The position numbers and the translations under genes are program-made. This document shows, one piece after another, positions 23,561 through 32,566 of a stretch of DNA of 42,718 nt. Position 1 is the stretch's first letter; each line of letters opens with the position of its first letter. The notes beneath the pieces are model-generated. The model was not told where the DNA came from and did no database searches. It saw only the letters and a list, made by a program, of their open reading frames with translations. The DNA comes from Candidatus Omnitrophota bacterium (GTDB lineage: Bacteria > Omnitrophota > Gorgyraeia > Gygaellales > Profunditerraquicolaceae), in NCBI GenBank assembly GCA_028712175.1, contig JAQTQQ010000011.1, positions 1 to 42,718 on the forward strand, in the 5' to 3' direction.

Positions 23561-25858
23561 TTAACACTTAGAGTAACCGCAGCCATGGCACTTAACACAA
23601 CCTTCCTCATGGCGTAGAGCACCTCCGCAATCAGGGCACATTCCGACGATGTTTACCTGCTCATCCAGATCCGAGACCTGCAACTGATCGTCATGAGAAT
23701 GTTTCATAGGGATAGCTACCGATTCTGCTCCGACCATAACAGCAGGTTGAATGTTTACCAAGCGGCGCTCTATAACGCGGGCAATGGCGTCGGCACAAGA
23801 GAATATCCTTTGGCCCTTTTCCCAGGAGGGAGACGGACAGCGAATATTACGTAATTGTTCGATAATTGATTTTACTTCGATATTTGCGCGAAATGCTAAA
23901 GAAACAAGCCTGCCGGTGGCCTCAAGCTGGCTGGCTGCACAACCGCCTGCTTTACCCATTTGGGTAAACAATTCAAATGGCTTGCCGTCTTCGTCAATAT
24001 TTATAGTTACATAAAGATTGCCGCAGCCTGTTGAAACCTTAGTAGTAGTACCAATAATTACTTCCGGCCTGGGCCGGGGAGCGATTTCTTTCTTAACCTC
24101 ATGAATAACCTTTGCCTCCTGCTTGTCCTTAGGCTTACCGACATTTAATACCTGTTCTTCGCGGCTCCTGTCGCGGTAAATAGTTATGCCTTTGCAGTTT
24201 AAATCAAATGCCATCACATAAGATTTACGCACCTCATCTACAGTGGCCTCATGAGGGAAATTAACGGTTTTGCTTGTGGCATTATGCACATATTTCTGGA
24301 AAGCTGCCTGCATACGCACATGCCACTCGGGAGAAATATCGTGGCTTGTCACAAAGACCCTGCGCACATCTTCGGGGATTTCTTTAATATCTTTTATCGA
24401 GGCGCTCTCAGCGATCTTCTCCATCAGCTGACGGCTATAAAATCCTCTTTGGCGGGAAACCTGTTCAAACAACGGCTCTACTTCCACCAACTTATCATTA
24501 TCCATAACATTGCGGTAATACGACAACGCAAACAAAGGCTCAATTCCGCTCGAGCAAGGCCCCGCAATAATACTAATTGTGCCCGTAGGGGCGATAGTTG
24601 TCAACGTAGCATTGCGCATCTTGGTTGAGCCGTCTTTTTTATCGTAAATACTACCCTTAAAAGCCGGGAATACACCCTTAGTTTTACCTAATTCAAGAGA
24701 TTTCTTATTTGCTGCTTCTAAAATAAATGACATTACTTTTTCGGCTAAAGCCACTGCCTCTTCGCTATTATAAGGAATATTAAGGCGGATTAATAAGCTT
24801 GCCCAACCCATAACCCCCAACCCTACTTTACGGGTAGCTTTAGTCGCTTTCTCAATTTCCGGAAGGGGGAATTTATTCACATCAATTAAATTATCTAAGA
24901 AATGCACTGCCAATGCGGTCACTTCTTTTAGCCTGTTCCAATCAATTTCACAACGAGCTCCTGCCTTCTTACACATCTGATCTAAGTTTATTGAGCCTAA
25001 ATCACAACTTTCATAAGGCAATAACGGCTGCTCTCCGCAAGGATTGGTGCTTTCGATCATACCCAGCTTTGGAGTAGGATTATATTGATTAATACGGTCG
25101 ATAAAAATAATTCCTGGCTCTCCGTTCTTGTGTGCCTGTTTAACGATCAGGTTAAAAACATCTTTACTATTAATCTTCTGAACCGGCCTATGCGTATGCG
25201 GGTCGATTAAATCATAATCTTCGCCGCCAGACAGCTTTTGCATAAACTCATCTGTAATCGCAACAGAGATATTAAAATTGGTAATATGGTTATTATTTTC
25301 TTTGCAAGTAATAAACTCCATTATATCCGGGTGATCTACTCTTAAGATCCCCATATTTGCTCCGCGGCGGGTGCCTCCCTGTTTAACTGCTTCAGTTGCC
25401 GCATCATAGACGCGCATAAATGAAATCGGACCCGAAGCTACCCCGCCGGTAGTTTTAACTACTGCATTCTTAGGACGCAGGCGGGAAAAATTAAATCCTG
25501 TTCCTCCCCCGGATTTATGAATAAGGCTGGTAGTTTTTAAAGTTTCAAAGATTGATTCCATAGAATCTTCAATGGGCAGGGTAAAACAGGCGGAAAGCTG
25601 TCCTAATTCTTTTCCGGCATTCATTAAGCACGGAGAGTTCGGCAAGAATTCCAAATTGGCCATCATTTTAAAAAAGGAGTCTTCCAGTTTCCTTATATCC
25701 TGCTCCGTTGCCCCATATTGCTTGTCCGCAATAGCAATAGCATTGGCAACACGAACAAACATCTGCTCCGGGGTTTCAATAAGCTTGCCATCCTGATCTT
25801 TACGCAGATACCTGCGTTCAAGAACCTTAATGGCATTTGGGGATAATTTTAAATCCAT
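23561..25858 (-). CDS. nrdJ: Vitamin B12-dependent ribonucleotide reductase (class II)
   Basis: A 765-residue adenosylcobalamin-dependent reductase converting ribonucleotides to deoxyribonucleotides without oxygen. It shows GGTGFNFSRLRPKNAVVKTT, GGTRRGANMGILRVDHPDI, the catalytic NPCGEQPLLPYESC around residue 275 (Asn-Cys-Glu radical/redox set), and APTGTISIIAG. A TSCPD-type segment and zinc ribbon with paired CxxC motifs (CPDCGG, CHGCGYSKC) close the protein, as in the standard NrdJ form. It is a monocistron with its own promoter and hairpins at both ends. It implies a B12 supply. Confidence 0.96.
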   Translation of the reverse strand: MDLKLSPNAIKVLERRYLRKDQDGKLIETPEQMFVRVANAIAIADKQYGATEQDIRKLEDSFFKMMANLEFLPNSPCLMNAGKELGQLSACFTLPIEDSMESIFETLKTTSLIHKSGGGTGFNFSRLRPKNAVVKTTGGVASGPISFMRVYDAATEAVKQGGTRRGANMGILRVDHPDIMEFITCKENNNHITNFNISVAITDEFMQKLSGGEDYDLIDPHTHRPVQKINSKDVFNLIVKQAHKNGEPGIIFIDRINQYNPTPKLGMIESTNPCGEQPLLPYESCDLGSINLDQMCKKAGARCEIDWNRLKEVTALAVHFLDNLIDVNKFPLPEIEKATKATRKVGLGVMGWASLLIRLNIPYNSEEAVALAEKVMSFILEAANKKSLELGKTKGVFPAFKGSIYDKKDGSTKMRNATLTTIAPTGTISIIAGPCSSGIEPLFALSYYRNVMDNDKLVEVEPLFEQVSRQRGFYSRQLMEKIAESASIKDIKEIPEDVRRVFVTSHDISPEWHVRMQAAFQKYVHNATSKTVNFPHEATVDEVRKSYVMAFDLNCKGITIYRDRSREEQVLNVGKPKDKQEAKVIHEVKKEIAPRPRPEVIIGTTTKVSTGCGNLYVTINIDEDGKPFELFTQMGKAGGCAASQLEATGRLVSLAFRANIEVKSIIEQLRNIRCPSPSWEKGQRIFSCADAIARVIERRLVNIQPAVMVGAESVAIPMKHSHDDQLQVSDLDEQVNIVGMCPDCGGALRHEEGCVKCHGCGYSKC

Positions 25859-25905
25859 TTTTCACCTCGATAGTATTAGGAAGGTTAATTAGAAATTACT
25901 GCTGC

Positions 25906-25934
25906 ACTATAACAAAACAGGTACTACTTGTCAA
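25906..25934 (-). promoter_or_regulatory. Promoter of nrdJ
   Basis: TTGACA (25934-25929), a 17-base spacer and TATAGT (25911-25906), close to the ideal housekeeping form. The leader is about 40 bases with a GAGGTG ribosome site. I see no B12 riboswitch between promoter and gene. Confidence 0.88.
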
Positions 25935-25988
25935 CCCCGTTGCAAATTTCATATATGCAAAACATTGTATCATAATTTGCAACGGGGT
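25934..25988. repeat. 15-bp inverted repeat directly upstream of the nrdJ promoter
   Basis: ACCCCGTTGCAAATT (25934-25948) and AATTTGCAACGGGGT (25974-25988) are exact complements around a 25-base AT-rich centre. The repeat abuts the -35 box, so a regulator site is possible, but the GGGGT-ended arms also resemble the REP-like element at 23482. Confidence 0.75.
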
Positions 25989-26054
25989 CAATAAATAAAT
26001 TTACAAGATATGGTGTAAATTTTATTACGATATACTACTGATTGTATTAAGAGC

Positions 26055-27086
26055 TTATCCGCCGGTAAATGGCTTACAGGACTCCCGGATAACTAATTCT
26101 GCGGGAAGCAGAATTTTTTTTAGTGAATTTTTCTTTAAAAGTATCAAGCGATTTAATTCTTTGACGCTTTCTTCAGCCATGCGGATCAACGGCTGGCGTA
26201 CTGTGGTAAGGCCGACCGGCCCATATAGCCCTGAAGGGTTATCATCAAAACCAACGATCGATAAATCATCCGGAATATTTTTGCCCAATTCGCGCGCCAC
26301 TGCCATTACTTCAAGCGCCATGGCATCAGAGGCAACAAATACAGCAGTTGCAGGGTCAGACGACTTAATTAATTTCTCAGCCGCGCTTCGGGCTTGCCCA
26401 CGGGAATAATCAGTTTCAAAGATATAATCCTTTCTTAATTTAATGTTATTTTTTTCAAGCGCCCTCCTATAGCCCTCTAAGCGTTTTGCGGCTGCCTGAG
26501 TCATTATGTCACCGGTAATATGCGCTATTTTTTTATGCCCCAATCCAATCAAATAATTGACCGCGCTTTCTGCGCCTCCGGCATTATCTATTGCAATACA
26601 TGAAACATCCAAATCGTCCACGTAGTAATTAATAACTACGCTCGGTATACCGCGCGCCAGGCTCTCCTCTAACTGCGCGCGGTTTCCGATAATATCAGAA
26701 AAAATTATCCCCCCTACCCCGCGCATAGATAAAGGGCCGTGCGCATCGGTAAGATGCAGAAGTAAATCCAGCTTTAAGGCTTCGCACATCGTACCCACGC
26801 CGCGGATAAGCTCTAAAGCATAAAAAGAATAGAACACTCCTTCATAACGCGGAATAACAAGGGCGACAACATTGCTTTTCCCGGTTGCGAGGCGCTGGGC
26901 AAAAACAGAAGGTTGAAATTTTAAATCCTTGATTGTATTGTTTACTTTTATGCGGTTGGATTCTTTTACCGTGCCGATTTTATTGATAACACGAGAAACG
27001 GTAGCGATGGATACGCCGCTTGTTTTGGCGACATCCACAATAGAGATATTCTTTTCGGAAGAAGGCTTCTTATTACGACGCGTCAT
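26055..27086 (-). CDS. LacI family transcriptional regulator
   Basis: A 343-residue repressor. The N-terminal helix-turn-helix is ISIVDVAKTSGVSIATVSRV at about residues 15-34. The hinge is around FAQRLATGKSNVVALVIP, followed by a periplasmic-binding-protein-like sugar domain (GHKKIAHITGD, AVFVASDAMALEVM, SIVGFDDNPSGLY). The N-terminus is extended by basic residues. It likely senses a sugar and controls the carbohydrate module upstream. It lies 16 bases after the coiled-coil gene. Confidence 0.92.
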   Translation of the reverse strand: MTRRNKKPSSEKNISIVDVAKTSGVSIATVSRVINKIGTVKESNRIKVNNTIKDLKFQPSVFAQRLATGKSNVVALVIPRYEGVFYSFYALELIRGVGTMCEALKLDLLLHLTDAHGPLSMRGVGGIIFSDIIGNRAQLEESLARGIPSVVINYYVDDLDVSCIAIDNAGGAESAVNYLIGLGHKKIAHITGDIMTQAAAKRLEGYRRALEKNNIKLRKDYIFETDYSRGQARSAAEKLIKSSDPATAVFVASDAMALEVMAVARELGKNIPDDLSIVGFDDNPSGLYGPVGLTTVRQPLIRMAEESVKELNRLILLKKNSLKKILLPAELVIRESCKPFTGG

Positions 27087-27102
27087 TATTTATAAAGACA
27101 AG

Positions 27103-28275
27103 TTACTTAACGTTATCGCCAATTTTTAAAGCAGTGTTGACCCTTTTTATATCACAAGCAGAAATACTATCTCTTACCTGAATCGCAGTAATAGACCCGA
27201 CGAATTTACCTTCGCGGTAAACATTAAATTGGTCTCCAACAGTTACGCCTGAGGAAACGCCTAAATCTATAACCACAAAGTTATTGTCGGTATTTACGGC
27301 CAGGATCTTGCCTAAAAATTCAGGTATCTCTGCTTGATCCCTTGATGAAGAAGGAGAAGAACGTACTACTATCGCCGGCAGCTCCACTGCCTCCCTTTTT
27401 CTGTCCGAAACAACACCAGGCTTACCGCTCCTTATCAGATCTAATTCGTTTTTAAGTGAATCTATCTGCGAAATCTTATCGGCGAGCATTGCCTCCATTT
27501 CACTTAAGCGCTTATCCACCGTAGATTTTCCTTCCTGGAGTTCCTGGACTTTTTTATCTAAAGTTTCTTTTCGGCTATTTAGACTCTTTAGCTGACGGCT
27601 AAGAAGGTCATTTTCCGCTTTTACTGTTTTAAAATTATCCCGAATTGCCACTTTATCATTTTTCTCCCGGACTACTTCCTGAGACATACTGTCTAGGAGT
27701 TTCTGATTATAATCAAGCTGCCTTAAGAGATCCTTCTTCTCGTTATTCAACCTGCTAACATCTATTTCTAAAATATTCTTCTGCCTCTGCAATGATTCAT
27801 TGCTAATCTGCAGTTTTCTTAGTCCTTCCTGCATGCTGGTCAGCTGCATTTCCAAATCCGTTTTTGACTTAAGTATAGAACCCCAGTAAGCATCGGTATT
27901 CTCAGGAGCAACAGCCACAACCTGCTGCTGTTGCTGGTTATTTATTGCTTCATGGCGCTCTCGACTCAATTTTCTTAGCTTTTCAACCAACTCATCCCTA
28001 GATTTACTTATTAAATCAAGCTTGCTTTGTAAATCCTTAAGTATCTGGGCGCCTTTATCTCTCTCTGTCCTGATAGAATCGATCTTACCCTGGTTATCCT
28101 TGAGTTCATTTTCAAGCTGTGTAACCTTATTCATAAGAGTCGTATTCTCGGTCTTTAAGTCGTTGGTTTCCCTAAGCAATGTCTGCTGCTGGCTTGTTGC
28201 CTGCATAAAAAGAAAAAGGCAAATAACAGAAAAAACTATTAGGCCGATCACAACGAATTTCATCTTTTGATCCAT
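27103..28275 (-). CDS. Membrane-anchored coiled-coil protein with C-terminal beta domain
   Basis: A 390-residue protein of unknown function. Residues 6-25 are one membrane helix. Residues 30-285 are heptad-rich coiled coil (TLLRETNDLKTENTTLMNKV and similar), interrupted near 113-130 by a Gln/Val/Ala linker (NNQQQQQVVAVAPEN). Residues 315-390 form a compact beta-rich domain (FLGKILAVNTDNNFVVIDLG, VTVGDQFNVYREGKFVG) like those found at the end of envelope coiled-coil proteins. It may span the periplasm. It sits between the ROK and LacI genes. Confidence 0.7.
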   Translation of the reverse strand: MDQKMKFVVIGLIVFSVICLFLFMQATSQQQTLLRETNDLKTENTTLMNKVTQLENELKDNQGKIDSIRTERDKGAQILKDLQSKLDLISKSRDELVEKLRKLSRERHEAINNQQQQQVVAVAPENTDAYWGSILKSKTDLEMQLTSMQEGLRKLQISNESLQRQKNILEIDVSRLNNEKKDLLRQLDYNQKLLDSMSQEVVREKNDKVAIRDNFKTVKAENDLLSRQLKSLNSRKETLDKKVQELQEGKSTVDKRLSEMEAMLADKISQIDSLKNELDLIRSGKPGVVSDRKREAVELPAIVVRSSPSSSRDQAEIPEFLGKILAVNTDNNFVVIDLGVSSGVTVGDQFNVYREGKFVGSITAIQVRDSISACDIKRVNTALKIGDNVK

Positions 28276-28283
28276 AATCCCCC

Positions 28284-28368
28284 CTTATGGCTTTGCTTAT
28301 TGGAGAGCAAACCATTGTCTTTCCGACTTATGGCTTTGGCTAGTGGAAGCCAAACCATCGCCTTGCGG
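28284..28368. repeat. Two tandem 42-43 bp hairpin units
   Basis: Two copies start with CTTATGGCTTTG, at 28284 and 28327, and a third CTTAT starts at the ROK stop. On the minus strand each unit contains a small palindrome, TTTGGCT-TCCACT-AGCCAAA in one and TTTGCT...AGCAAA in the other. They lie between the ROK gene and the coiled-coil gene. Confidence 0.75.
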
Positions 28369-28369
28369 C

Positions 28370-29599
28370 TTATAATTGGGCGAATACTCTTTCTAAAACT
28401 AAACTCGCCGCGCCCATGGCAACGGCATTTTCTCTTAATTGAGAATAAACGATTTTTAACTCAGCAGTAACTTCCCTAAAAGCCCAGTCGCTAACCGTGC
28501 TTCTTACTGTATTTAAAAACTCTTCTCCTGACTCTTCAAAACCGCCGCCGATAACTACCACCTGCGGATTAAGCAGATTAACCAAAAAGGCAATTTTAAT
28601 TCCTAGCCTTTTGGCTGCCCTGCCTAAAACATGCAAGGCTAACTCATTCTTTAGGCGGGCGGCGTAAAAAATACTTTTTAAATCCAGGCTGTCTATATTT
28701 GTTGAGGCAACCTTAAAAAAATCGGCTGCCTTGTTCTTTTCCTTAAGCAGGATTGACTTTAACTCATCAACAATCCCTAAATCCATATCCCAACGCTTGA
28801 TAAAACAAGTAGAACCGCTTGCACAGTTAAAAAGATCCTGTTCCTTATAGTTATAAACACTGACTTCTCCGGCGTAACCATGGGCGCCGCGGTAAAGCTC
28901 TCCGTTAAGCATGATCCCGCAGCCGACTCCGGAAAACATATAAAGAACATTTTTATAACCTTCCAAGCTAAGCCAATGCTCGCCGAAGCATGCGCTGGTT
29001 GCGTCATTCTCTATTAAGGCTGGCAGATTAAACTCTTTTTCAATCAACCCTTTTAACGGAAGATCCACAGAGGCATAGGTGTAATAATGATCCATCTTTT
29101 GCGGCCAATGGATTGAGCCGTCTTTTTTATTTATTAATCCGGCAACACCTACGCCGATTCCCTTGATATTTTCAACGTACCCCTTAGAGCGCCTTAAAAT
29201 TTCACGAACAATTTCTAAGAGGCATTCGGCAACTTCTTTTACTGACGCACCGGGCCGCGCAATTTGAGTTTTAGTAATAATATTTCCATCTAGGTCGATA
29301 AGCAGGCCGACCATATGCATAAGATTTAATCCTACGCCAATAGCATATCCTGCGCGCGGGTTTAAATCAAGCAATACCGGCCTGCGGCCGCCTTCAGACA
29401 CATCAAGCTCTTTCTCATAGACTAAATTACATTTGATAAAGTCATCAACATAATTAGAGATGCTTACTACGTTAATTCCCATCTCCTGAGAAATATCCGA
29501 GCGGCTGACCGGACCGCGCCTCCTTAGTATGCCTAGAATTTCAATATTGCGTTTTTCTTTTTCGCTAAAATTTTCTTTTTGTAAATCAAATGATTGCAT
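28370..29599 (-). CDS. ROK family transcriptional regulator
   Basis: A 409-residue NagC/XylR-type regulator. Residues 15-70 form a winged helix-turn-helix (RGPVSRSDISQEMGINVVSI). The rest is the ROK fold with GVGVAGLI, ALIENDATSACFGE and GGGFEESGEEF. The phosphate-binding DxGxT loop is degenerate (GVGLNLMHMVGLL), which fits a regulator rather than a kinase. The zinc motif normally CxCGxxGC is reduced to CASGSTC. It has its own promoter and probably controls the glycan module together with the LacI protein. Confidence 0.9.
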   Translation of the reverse strand: MQSFDLQKENFSEKEKRNIEILGILRRRGPVSRSDISQEMGINVVSISNYVDDFIKCNLVYEKELDVSEGGRRPVLLDLNPRAGYAIGVGLNLMHMVGLLIDLDGNIITKTQIARPGASVKEVAECLLEIVREILRRSKGYVENIKGIGVGVAGLINKKDGSIHWPQKMDHYYTYASVDLPLKGLIEKEFNLPALIENDATSACFGEHWLSLEGYKNVLYMFSGVGCGIMLNGELYRGAHGYAGEVSVYNYKEQDLFNCASGSTCFIKRWDMDLGIVDELKSILLKEKNKAADFFKVASTNIDSLDLKSIFYAARLKNELALHVLGRAAKRLGIKIAFLVNLLNPQVVVIGGGFEESGEEFLNTVRSTVSDWAFREVTAELKIVYSQLRENAVAMGAASLVLERVFAQL

Positions 29600-29605
29600 A
29601 AGATA

Positions 29606-29647
29606 GACTTATTTTATTAAAAAAATTAAATATTTGTCTTATTTATA
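29606..29647. promoter_or_regulatory. Candidate operator repeats at the ROK promoter
   Basis: Two direct repeats, GACTTATTTTAT at 29606 and GTCTTATTTATA at 29636, are 30 bases apart (about three helical turns). They flank an AT-rich stretch downstream of the -10. The position suits autorepression by the ROK protein, but no binding is shown. Confidence 0.35.
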
Positions 29648-29670
29648 CTACTAAAGAAGCCTTAAGTCAA
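29642..29670 (-). promoter_or_regulatory. Promoter of the ROK gene
   Basis: TTGACT (29670-29665), a 17-base spacer and TATAAA (29647-29642). It lies in the 84-base gap after the helical-repeat gene and probably serves ROK, coiled-coil and LacI genes. Confidence 0.78.
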
Positions 29671-29683
29671 GTGTTTTCAGTAA

Positions 29684-31261
29684 TTAGTAGACATCCATCA
29701 TTACAAATGATCGGTCTATGGTTCCGGCAGGAGAAATTATAACTACATTAACTTCTTTTGTTCCTGTATCAGGATAGGCACCTTCAAAATTACTCTGCTC
29801 TACTCCGGGATCGGCACCGCCTAAATCACCGCTCCATAAAAACTGTAATTGGACCTGATTACACCCGCTCTGCGGCATGCTTACCAAAGAAGAAGCAGTA
29901 AATTCTTTATTTTTCACTAACATATAGCTGGACGATTTTAATTCCGCCTTACCGAGCTCAATAAGGGAGCTATCGCTCTTTAAGGACAAATCGAGAAAAG
30001 TTTTTAAATTATACTCCATCTCTTTATTCTCTTCTATTTCTTTAAGCCTCTCTCTGGCTTGCGATGTTATCGAAGGATAGCTATCCGCGGCATTCTTTAG
30101 CAACAAGCTGTAATAATCTTTGGCAATAGCATTATCCCCCTCCCATTGCGCAAAAAGGCCAAGATGATAAAAACTTTTGATAACCTGAGGGGTAAATACG
30201 GTTTTAGAAGCAAGCAGCCCCAAATATTTTCTTGCTTCGGCCAAATTTGCCGGTGCCGGCAGCAAAGCGTAGGCATTAATCATGGCGATTTTATAAACAG
30301 CTTCGTCATAATGCTTGGTTTCCGGATATAATTCGATCAGTTTTAAATAAAGCCCGCCCGCTTTCTGGTATTCTTTGTATTTCTCTAAGTTGAAGGCGCG
30401 CAAGTATATTTCTTCCTGGCCAAAGGCATCCTTCGGCACTATTTGTTCTATCTTTGAATATATATTCTCCGCATAAGCCATATCAAATAATCCTTCGGCC
30501 TTATAAACAAAGAGGCCTGCGATTTCAAATAACTCAGGCACCAGCTTATCCTGAGGCAGCTCTTTAGTAATCTTCTCTATATAAATATCATATACGGTTT
30601 GGGCCAAATCTAAATTACCATCTTTGTAAAATTCAGCGCCAATATCTTTTAACTCTGAAAGGCTTATCCGGCCCTTAACAAGCTGGTTTACATAAAGCTT
30701 ATAAATTTCGCGCGAGCCGGGCTTTTCATTGTATTCTAAAAGTTTATCGGCAACTTTTTTAATCAACGCGGGATCATTAGCTTCTTTTGCATAACTGCCG
30801 GAATCAGTAATCAAATCATCCAAAGCCTGTTGAGTAAAAGTACTCTGCTGGTCAAAATAAAACTGCCAGAGCAGGAGCCTGCTTTGCGGCCTCAGGCAGT
30901 TAGCATTATCCACAGAAGAGATTACCTTCTTTGCATTACTCTCTATTTGATCGCGGTAAGTATTGCCGTTGGTAAAATAATCATCCCATAATTGTTTTTC
31001 TTCCAAATATTTAAGCTGCGCGTAGCGGGCGAACGCCTTATAATAATTAACACAATTCTGGGAGGTTTTATCCTTGGATTTATGGAGAAATTCAACAAAC
31101 TCGTTATACTGGTTGTTTTTGAGATATTTTATTTTCAATTCCTCAAGCTCTGCGCAGCAAACATGAACTGCTTTAGGCGCTGCGGCAGTCGTTTGAGAAA
31201 AAACAGGAGTCCATAAAAATACCCCGAGAACAGCAGAGATAAACCATAAATTCCTCAACAT
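29684..31261 (-). CDS. Exported helical-repeat (TPR-like) protein of the glycan module
   Basis: A 525-residue protein with a Sec signal peptide (about residues 1-22, ending FSQ). Residues 35-430 are helical hairpins of TPR/Sel1 flavour (EKYKEYQKAGGLYLKLIELYPETKHYDEAVYK, YHLGLFAQWEGDNAIAKDYY). A beta-type tail (VNVVIISPAGTIDRSFVMMDVY) ends the chain. I do not recognise a family. An AGGAGGC site supports the start. Last in the SBP-permease-hydrolase run, it may organise or scaffold the exported proteins. Confidence 0.65.
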   Translation of the reverse strand: MLRNLWFISAVLGVFLWTPVFSQTTAAAPKAVHVCCAELEELKIKYLKNNQYNEFVEFLHKSKDKTSQNCVNYYKAFARYAQLKYLEEKQLWDDYFTNGNTYRDQIESNAKKVISSVDNANCLRPQSRLLLWQFYFDQQSTFTQQALDDLITDSGSYAKEANDPALIKKVADKLLEYNEKPGSREIYKLYVNQLVKGRISLSELKDIGAEFYKDGNLDLAQTVYDIYIEKITKELPQDKLVPELFEIAGLFVYKAEGLFDMAYAENIYSKIEQIVPKDAFGQEEIYLRAFNLEKYKEYQKAGGLYLKLIELYPETKHYDEAVYKIAMINAYALLPAPANLAEARKYLGLLASKTVFTPQVIKSFYHLGLFAQWEGDNAIAKDYYSLLLKNAADSYPSITSQARERLKEIEENKEMEYNLKTFLDLSLKSDSSLIELGKAELKSSSYMLVKNKEFTASSLVSMPQSGCNQVQLQFLWSGDLGGADPGVEQSNFEGAYPDTGTKEVNVVIISPAGTIDRSFVMMDVY

Positions 31262-31273
31262 AGCTTTTGCCTC

Positions 31274-32566
31274 CTAATAAATCTTTTTGCCGCGAACTTT
31301 TTTTAAGACCGGGTTCTTCCAAAACTCTCTAATTACATAATATGCCTTGCGCGGTATACGCTTGTTTATACCCTGCTCTAACTCCGGGTCCAATGCGACA
31401 ATTCCAAACCATTCTTCGTTCATGTTCATATTTTTTTCCGCGCGTATATCAAAATAGTAACTTCCGTTTGACCAGCCGCCTTCGGTGTCATGTACCGACC
31501 AGCCTTCCGGGTTATCCGGATTGTGCTTCCACCACTCATCCGTCCACTCAAAGACCGTACCCCCGATGCAATTGCCCTCGCCAATCTTATTATTGGCAAG
31601 ATTCTCATAAATCTGGTTCCACTGAGATTGCAGGAAAAATGCCTGCATATCCTGATCCTCTCTTTTTAAATAAGCGTCATAAGAATCCGCGCCGAACTCC
31701 GCTAACAATACCGGTTTATCAAATGTAGCCCTAAGGGATTTAAAAAGATTGCCGAAGGTCTTCCCGCGGTAAATTATACACGCTACAAAATCGACATCCT
31801 GGCAAAATTCATTGGCAGAATCTAAACCTACCAGCTCTCCGTTGCCCAGCCCCACCGGGTGGTTAGGGTCTACCTTGTGCACCTCCTTTGAGATCTCATT
31901 TACAAAAGAATAATAAATTTGCGCGCGCATCTTTTTTTGTTTCTGTGGGTCAGGCTCAAGGTCTATTTCCGGGCTTGACCACGGATTAACATGGCCAAGG
32001 CAGGAATAATTATTTTCATTCCCTAAAATCCAACCAAGCAGCCCCGGCTCATCTTTATAGAGCATGACCATATCTATTACCTGCTTTTTTACTTTATCCT
32101 GAAATTTCTTATCTCCGTAAAAAGGGCAGGGGTATTCCCAAAATCCAAGCCAGTCTCCAAGTAAAGTGCGTATTCCGTATAAATTATATAAATCCCTGAT
32201 TACCTGCTTCACTGCATCGGAATTCTCATGGACTTGATAAAGACGAACAGTATTCACTCCCATTGCCTTCATAAGCTTACCGTCAGCAATCCACGGCTTG
32301 GCCGGATCACTCCACCAGTCATATTCGTGATTTTCACCGATAGGAATTGGATTGTAACAAACCCCCTTTACAATATACGGCCTACCTTCAACCATAAGGC
32401 GGTAATGCTGATTTTCTAATTTCTGGATATAAACACCGGTTCTAATTTGGCAGGCAGACAGAAGGAACAAAAACAAAAAGCTGCAGGCTACAAGCAAAAA
32501 TCGCTTGTAACCTGCAGCTCTGTATTGCGGATTTTTTTTATTTTTTTTACTCGAACTTAATTTCAT
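31274..32566 (-). CDS. Lipoprotein glycoside hydrolase, clan GH-A-like
   Basis: A 430-residue predicted lipoprotein: a basic N-region, a hydrophobic stretch and lipobox LLSAC with Cys39. The (beta/alpha)8 hydrolase signs are NTVRLYQVHE, the acid/base Glu184 in WILGNENNYS, and the nucleophile Glu290 in LLAEFGADS, spaced as in clan GH-A (GH2/GH5-like). It resembles the C-terminal half of the hydrolase at 33715-36012. I use the ATG at 32564-32566, overlapping the upstream gene by 20 bases. Earlier starts lie deeper in that gene. Codons 15-35 also encode a strong terminator hairpin. Substrate is unknown. Confidence 0.8.
   Translation of the reverse strand: MKLSSSKKNKKNPQYRAAGYKRFLLVACSFLFLFLLSACQIRTGVYIQKLENQHYRLMVEGRPYIVKGVCYNPIPIGENHEYDWWSDPAKPWIADGKLMKAMGVNTVRLYQVHENSDAVKQVIRDLYNLYGIRTLLGDWLGFWEYPCPFYGDKKFQDKVKKQVIDMVMLYKDEPGLLGWILGNENNYSCLGHVNPWSSPEIDLEPDPQKQKKMRAQIYYSFVNEISKEVHKVDPNHPVGLGNGELVGLDSANEFCQDVDFVACIIYRGKTFGNLFKSLRATFDKPVLLAEFGADSYDAYLKREDQDMQAFFLQSQWNQIYENLANNKIGEGNCIGGTVFEWTDEWWKHNPDNPEGWSVHDTEGGWSNGSYYFDIRAEKNMNMNEEWFGIVALDPELEQGINKRIPRKAYYVIREFWKNPVLKKVRGKKIY
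32469..32519 (-). terminator. Intrinsic terminator inside the hydrolase signal-peptide codons
   Basis: AGCTGCAGG-T-TACAAGC (32519-32503) pairs with GCTTGTA-G-CCTGCAGCT (32495-32479) over 17 base pairs (one G-U), with a seven-base loop and TTTTGTTTTTG after it. It lies 28 bases after the stop of the carbohydrate-binding-like gene, but within the reading frame of the next. Confidence 0.85.

Noticed and set aside
25859-25905. Cobalamin riboswitch before nrdJ
   Set aside because: The leader is only about 40 bases, too short, and no B12-box sequence is seen.
25934-25988. NrdR box at nrdJ
   Set aside because: The arms do not resemble the known ACA-rich NrdR boxes and are not in tandem.
28284-28368. 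CRISPR array
   Set aside because: Only two or three degenerate tandem units with internal palindromes and no spacers; a hairpin repeat, not CRISPR.
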